NCBI GenBank assembly: GCA_023266195.1
Contig: JAHFRP010000005.1
Coordinates: forward strand, 62,001-126,000
Direction: 5' to 3'
DNA length: 64,000 nt
Origin: Sulfuricella sp.
Lineage (GTDB): Bacteria > Pseudomonadota > Gammaproteobacteria > Burkholderiales > Sulfuricellaceae
The notes beneath the pieces are model-generated. The model worked only from the letters and a program-made list of their open reading frames with translations, was not told the origin of the DNA and searched no databases. Below are positions 60,626 through 64,000 of the stretch, in pieces. The position numbers and the translations under genes were made by a program. Each line of letters starts with the position of its first letter. Position 1 is the stretch's first letter.

Positions 60626-63036
60626 TGGGCACCGCCGAAACGACGTGCTACCACTGTGCCCTGCCGGTGCCGCCCGGCGCGCATTACCGGGTCGATATCG
60701 AGGGTGCGCCGCGCGAAATGTGCTGCCGCGGTTGTCAGGCGGTCGCCCAGACCATCGTCGATAATGGCCTGACGGATTATTACCGCCACCGCACGTCCAT
60801 GCCCGCCGTCGGCCAGGAAGTGGTGCCGGAGGAAGTGCAGAAGCTCGCGCTTTACGACCATCCCGGCATACAAAAGAGTTTTGTCCGATTGGAAGGGGAG
60901 CACGTCAAGGAAGCTTCCCTCATCCTCGAAGGCATCACCTGCGCGGCCTGCGTCTGGCTGAACGAACGCCACCTGAAACAGCTGCCCGGCGTGCTCCAGG
61001 TGCAGGTCAACTACGCCACCCACCGCGCGCGCATCACCTGGGATGACCAGGCGATCCATCTCAGCAAGATTCTCGAAGAAATCCAGCTGCTCGGCTACAA
61101 CGCCCATCCCTTCAACGCCGAGCGCCAGGAAACCCTGCGCCGCCAGCGGCGGGCGAAGGATTTGCGCCGCATCGCCATTGCCGGCTTGTCCGCCGGCCAG
61201 GTCATGATGCTGGCGGTGGCGCTGTATGCCGGCGCCGCCTTCGGCATGGAGGACAGCACGGCCGCGCTGCTGCGCTATTTCAGCCTGGTGCTGACGCTGC
61301 CGGTCATGTTCTATGCGGCGCTGCCGTTTTACCGGAGCGCCTGGAACGGTCTCTTGCGGTCGCACCGCCTCAACATGGACGCGCCGGTTTCGCTGGCCAT
61401 TGTCGGTGCTTTCTTCGGTAGTGTTTGGGCCACGCTACAAGGCCACGGCGTGGTGTACTACGATGCCATCACCATGTTCAGCCTGTTCCTGCTGTCCAGT
61501 CGCTACCTCGAACACAATGCCCAGGAAAAGTCGGCCGAGGCGGCGGAGAACCTGCTCAAGCTGGCGCCGGCGATGGCCACCAGGGTCGCCGCGGGGCAGC
61601 ACCAGCCGGTGCCGGTGCTGGAGTTGAACGAAGGCGACACCATCCTGGCCAAGCCGGGTGAATCCATCGCCGCCGACGCCGAGGTGATCGAGGGCGAAAG
61701 CACGGTGGACGAGGCGCTCCTGACCGGCGAGAGCCGTCCGGTGCCCAAGTGCGCGGGCGCGCAGGTCATCGCCGGCAGCATCAACCTGGAAGGGCCGCTG
61801 TTGCTGCGCGTTGCCGGCGTCGGCGAAAATACCGTGCTCGCCGGCATCGTGCGCCTGCTGGACCGGGCGGTGGCGGAAAAACCCCGGCTGGCCCAGCTGG
61901 CGGACCGGGTGGCGGGCCACTTCACGGTCGGACTGCTGCTCCTGACGGTGCTGGTCGGCGCCGCGTGGGGGTGGTTTGCGCCGCAGCACGCGTTCGAGAT
62001 CGTGCTGGCGGTGCTGGTGGTGACCTGCCCGTGCGCCCTGTCCCTCGCCGCGCCCGCCGCCTTCGCGGCGGCGGGGTCGCATCTGCTGCGCCACGGAATT
62101 TTGCTGACGCGCGGCCACGCGCTGGAAACCTTGGCGAAGGTGAATCACGTCGTGTTCGACAAGACCGGCACGCTGACCTTTGGCAAGCCCCAGCTGCAGC
62201 GCACCGTCGTGCTTGCCGAGCTGGACCAGGTTCGTTGTCTGACGCTGGCCGCCAGCCTGGAGCAGGCATCGGAGCATCCGCTCGCGCAAAGTTTCTTGAG
62301 CCGGGTCGCGCGCTCCGATCTGGCCGTCGTGCAGGACGCCCAGAACCTGCCCGGCAACGGGGTAAGCGCGCTGATCGATGGCGTGCGCTATACGCTGGGC
62401 AACGCCGCTTTGTCGGGCCTGTCGTCCGCGGTTTTGCCGGAGAACTTTCCCGAAGGGGCGACGCAGGTATGGCTGTGCGACGAGCAACGCGCCTTGGCGG
62501 TGTTCGCGATTTCGGATGGCCTGCGGCCGCAGGCGCGCGAGCTGGTCGGCCAGCTCAAAGAGGCGGGCCTGAGCGTCACCATGCTGTCCGGCGACGCGCC
62601 CGACGCGGTCGCCCACGTCGCCGCCGAAAGCGGCATCGAATCCTGGCGCGCGGCGCTGCGCCCGGAAGACAAGCTCAAGGCGCTACGCGAATTTCAGCTG
62701 CGCGGCGATGTCGTGGCGATGGTCGGCGACGGCGTCAACGATGCCCCGGTGCTCGCCGGCGCGGACGTTTCCATCGCCATGGGCGGCGGTACGCAGGTTG
62801 CGCGTGCCAGCAGCGACATCGTATTATTGGCGGAGAATCTGCTGGATATTCGGCGCGCCTTGCAGACCGGCCATGCCAGCATCAACGTGATGCGCCAGAA
62901 CTTCGCCTGGGCGATGGTCTACAATTTATTGGCGCTGCCGTTCGCTTCATTCGGCATGATTCCGCCCTGGCTTGCCTCGCTCGGCATGTCGGCGAGTTCG
63001 CTGGTAGTGGTGCTGAACGCACTACGTTTACGCTGA
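60625..63036 (+). CDS. ccoI: CcoI/FixI copper-transporting P1B-type ATPase
   Basis: 803-residue ATPase that loads copper for cbb3 oxidase. It has an N-terminal cysteine-rich segment (CYHC, MCCRGC) and a heavy-metal domain with C106-X2-C109 (GITCAACVW). The transport motif is C468-P-C470, the phosphorylated residue D512 is in DKTGTLTFG, and the hinge is GDGVNDAPVL. About eight helices are present. Confidence 0.96.
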   Translation: MGTAETTCYHCALPVPPGAHYRVDIEGAPREMCCRGCQAVAQTIVDNGLTDYYRHRTSMPAVGQEVVPEEVQKLALYDHPGIQKSFVRLEGEHVKEASLILEGITCAACVWLNERHLKQLPGVLQVQVNYATHRARITWDDQAIHLSKILEEIQLLGYNAHPFNAERQETLRRQRRAKDLRRIAIAGLSAGQVMMLAVALYAGAAFGMEDSTAALLRYFSLVLTLPVMFYAALPFYRSAWNGLLRSHRLNMDAPVSLAIVGAFFGSVWATLQGHGVVYYDAITMFSLFLLSSRYLEHNAQEKSAEAAENLLKLAPAMATRVAAGQHQPVPVLELNEGDTILAKPGESIAADAEVIEGESTVDEALLTGESRPVPKCAGAQVIAGSINLEGPLLLRVAGVGENTVLAGIVRLLDRAVAEKPRLAQLADRVAGHFTVGLLLLTVLVGAAWGWFAPQHAFEIVLAVLVVTCPCALSLAAPAAFAAAGSHLLRHGILLTRGHALETLAKVNHVVFDKTGTLTFGKPQLQRTVVLAELDQVRCLTLAASLEQASEHPLAQSFLSRVARSDLAVVQDAQNLPGNGVSALIDGVRYTLGNAALSGLSSAVLPENFPEGATQVWLCDEQRALAVFAISDGLRPQARELVGQLKEAGLSVTMLSGDAPDAVAHVAAESGIESWRAALRPEDKLKALREFQLRGDVVAMVGDGVNDAPVLAGADVSIAMGGGTQVARASSDIVLLAENLLDIRRALQTGHASINVMRQNFAWAMVYNLLALPFASFGMIPPWLASLGMSASSLVVVLNALRLR

Positions 63037-63146
63037 CGTGAAATCCCGTTTTCTTTACAGGAGCTGGTTCGGGGCCTGCCCGGAAAATCGGCATGTTCGT
63101 GCCTTGGCGAGGCGAGCCGCCATGGCTTTTCTAGGAGAATAAAGAA

Positions 63147-63335
63147 ATGACTCCGATATTGGTATTTCTGCTGGGGATGGCCGTGATCATGGTACTCATC
63201 GCCGGTGCCGGCATCTTTTGGGCGATCAGGAGCGGGCAGTTCGACGACATGGAAGGGCCGGCTCAGCGCATCCTGATGGACGACGACGATCCGCGCATTC
63301 CGCGCTATCGCGACGAACGGAGAACACAAGGTTGA
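63147..63335 (+). CDS. ccoS: CcoS, cbb3 oxidase maturation protein
   Basis: 62-residue single-helix protein (ILVFLLGMAVIMVLIAGAGIFWAI) with the typical SGQFDDMEGPAQRILMDDD tail. It is required for cofactor insertion into CcoN in other species. ATG 63147 follows TAGGAGAA. The stop lies inside a predicted FNR box. Confidence 0.95.
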   Translation: MTPILVFLLGMAVIMVLIAGAGIFWAIRSGQFDDMEGPAQRILMDDDDPRIPRYRDERRTQG

Positions 63336-63383
63336 TCTGTGTCAACCTAATTACTTGAATGAAAAAGGGATTTGGACTAGAAT
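63332..63383 (+). promoter_or_regulatory. Predicted FNR site and promoter before the 26-residue gene
   Basis: TTGATCTGTGTCAA (63332-63345) is the best FNR match in the window. A promoter TTGAAT (63355-63360), 17 bp, TAGAAT (63378-63383) follows. The centre is about 51 bp before the implied start, not the classical 41.5. Confidence 0.6.
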
Positions 63384-63436
63384 CGGCTCGTTCAAAGAAT
63401 GGTTTTGCGGGCTGTTTTTTTGTTAAGGAGAAAGAA

Positions 63437-63517
63437 ATGGAAAAAATGGTGATGCCGATTGTTTTCGGCTTGTGGGTTGTTAGCTGGGTGAGCTTTCTGT
63501 CGGTGATTCTGGCCTGA
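63437..63517 (+). CDS. 26-residue single-helix membrane peptide, unknown (CcoM-like?)
   Basis: MEKMVMPIVFGLWVVSWVSF... is almost entirely one hydrophobic helix. ATG 63437 follows AAGGAG (63425-63430) with 6-nt spacing, and its own promoter and terminator frame it. Tiny single-helix subunits such as CcoM are known in some cbb3 oxidases; this peptide could be one, but no conserved motif proves it. Confidence 0.7.
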   Translation: MEKMVMPIVFGLWVVSWVSFLSVILA

Positions 63518-63545
63518 TCGGATTCCGAACGAGCCAAACGAAACG

Positions 63546-63580
63546 AAAAAGGCGGAGCGTTTGCGCTCCGCCTTTTTCGT
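63546..63580. terminator. Bidirectional rho-independent terminator
   Basis: GGCGGAGCG (63551-63559) and CGCTCCGCC (63564-63572) form a perfect 9-bp stem with a 4-nt loop, flanked by AAAAA and TTTTT. It serves the small gene at 63437 and, on the minus strand, rpoH. Confidence 0.93.
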
Positions 63581-63593
63581 TTTCATGCAAGGC

Positions 63594-64000
63594 CTATGCG
63601 GTAGCTGAAATAGAGGCTTTCATTTTTTGCAACGCTTTTTGCTCTATCTGCCGAATACGCTCTGCGGACACACCATACTCGGCGGCGAGTTCGTGCAGGG
63701 TGGCACTGTCGGCCTCGGTCAGCCAGCGCGCCTCGATAATGCGTCGGCTCCGCTCATCCAGGCTTTGCAACGCATTGGTTAACCCCTGTTCGCGCAAAGA
63801 AGCGGTTTGCTCCTTCTCCAAGAGCGTGGCCGGCTCGTTGGCGGCGTCGGCGGCGAGGTAAGCAATCGGGCCGGAGCCCTCGTCATCGTCATCGCCGTAG
63901 GTTTCCAGTGCAATATCCTGGCCGCCCATCCGACTTTCCATTTCAACCACTTCTTCCGGTTTGACGCCCAGGTCTTGGGCGATGCTGCGCACCTCATCCC
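63594..64000 (-). CDS. rpoH: RNA polymerase heat-shock sigma factor (3' part)
   Basis: C-terminal part of sigma-32, cut by the window edge. The sigma region 4 helix-turn-helix is visible (LDERSRRIIEARWL, then LHELAAEYGVSAERIRQIE). The spacer before it is acidic (GDDDDEG), as in RpoH. The start lies beyond base 64000. It is convergent with the cco genes and shares a terminator with them. Confidence 0.93.
   Translation of the reverse strand, partial: DEVRSIAQDLGVKPEEVVEMESRMGGQDIALETYGDDDDEGSGPIAYLAADAANEPATLLEKEQTASLREQGLTNALQSLDERSRRIIEARWLTEADSATLHELAAEYGVSAERIRQIEQKALQKMKASISATA

Overview
The window is GC-rich chromosomal DNA from what looks like a sulfur-oxidising betaproteobacterium (Nitrosomonadales, Sulfuricella/Sulfuriferula/Gallionella-like; this placement is inference from gene content and protein style). 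The evidence is a complete oxidative-type dissimilatory sulfite reductase (rDsr) locus, including the oxidation-specific dsrEFH, together with a cbb3 oxidase under probable FNR control and betaproteobacterial housekeeping genes. Coding density is high and most genes overlap or abut. No integrase, transposase, rRNA, tRNA or CRISPR array was seen.

Layout. (1) 345-14840: the dsr operon, dsrABEFHCMKLJOPNR, closed by a dihydrolipoamide-dehydrogenase-like gene where Allochromatium has dsrS. It would oxidise stored or imported sulfur to sulfite: persulfide carriers DsrEFH and DsrC, reductase DsrAB, NAD(P)H:acceptor oxidoreductase DsrL, membrane complex DsrMKJOP, and sirohaem amidation by DsrN. (2) 14841-15898: a 235-bp MITE-like element with 17-bp inverted ends and a 5-bp target duplication, then slmA and a cluster of palindromes. 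(3) 15899-20901, minus strand: gpmI-envC-ctpA-moeB. (4) 21028-26085: a module of an ArsR-family regulator with the two-cysteine spacing of persulfide sensors (SqrR/BigR), an RND efflux pump and a YgaP-like membrane protein. (5) 26220-29888: yibN-grxC-trxC-secB-(SH3 protein)-gpsA and convergent trmL. Blocks 3 and 5 are adjacent in Escherichia coli, so block 4 looks inserted into an old synteny.

(6) 30162-46459: a full MSHA-type type IV pilus locus (mshE, G, pilins, O, P, Q, I, I2, J, K, L, M, N), with a probable c-di-GMP-binding ATPase and a large lectin-like MshQ. (7) 46538-52565: comF, an unknown membrane protein, and biotin genes bioB, F, H, C, D (bioA not in the window). (8) 52663-63335: an Fe-S Rrf2 regulator, an SCO copper chaperone and an FNR-type regulator, then ccoNOQP and ccoGHIS for the high-affinity cbb3 oxidase. 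FNR-like boxes precede ccoN, ccoG and a 26-residue membrane peptide gene at 63437. (9) The window closes with the 3' part of rpoH on the minus strand.

Several families of short palindromic repeats are scattered between genes: a GTCGGTTCCGCTGCGC type, a GTGCGAATTCATGCGCAC type, a CCCCCTTTTTCAAAGGGGG type, and a 13-copy 7-bp tandem repeat.
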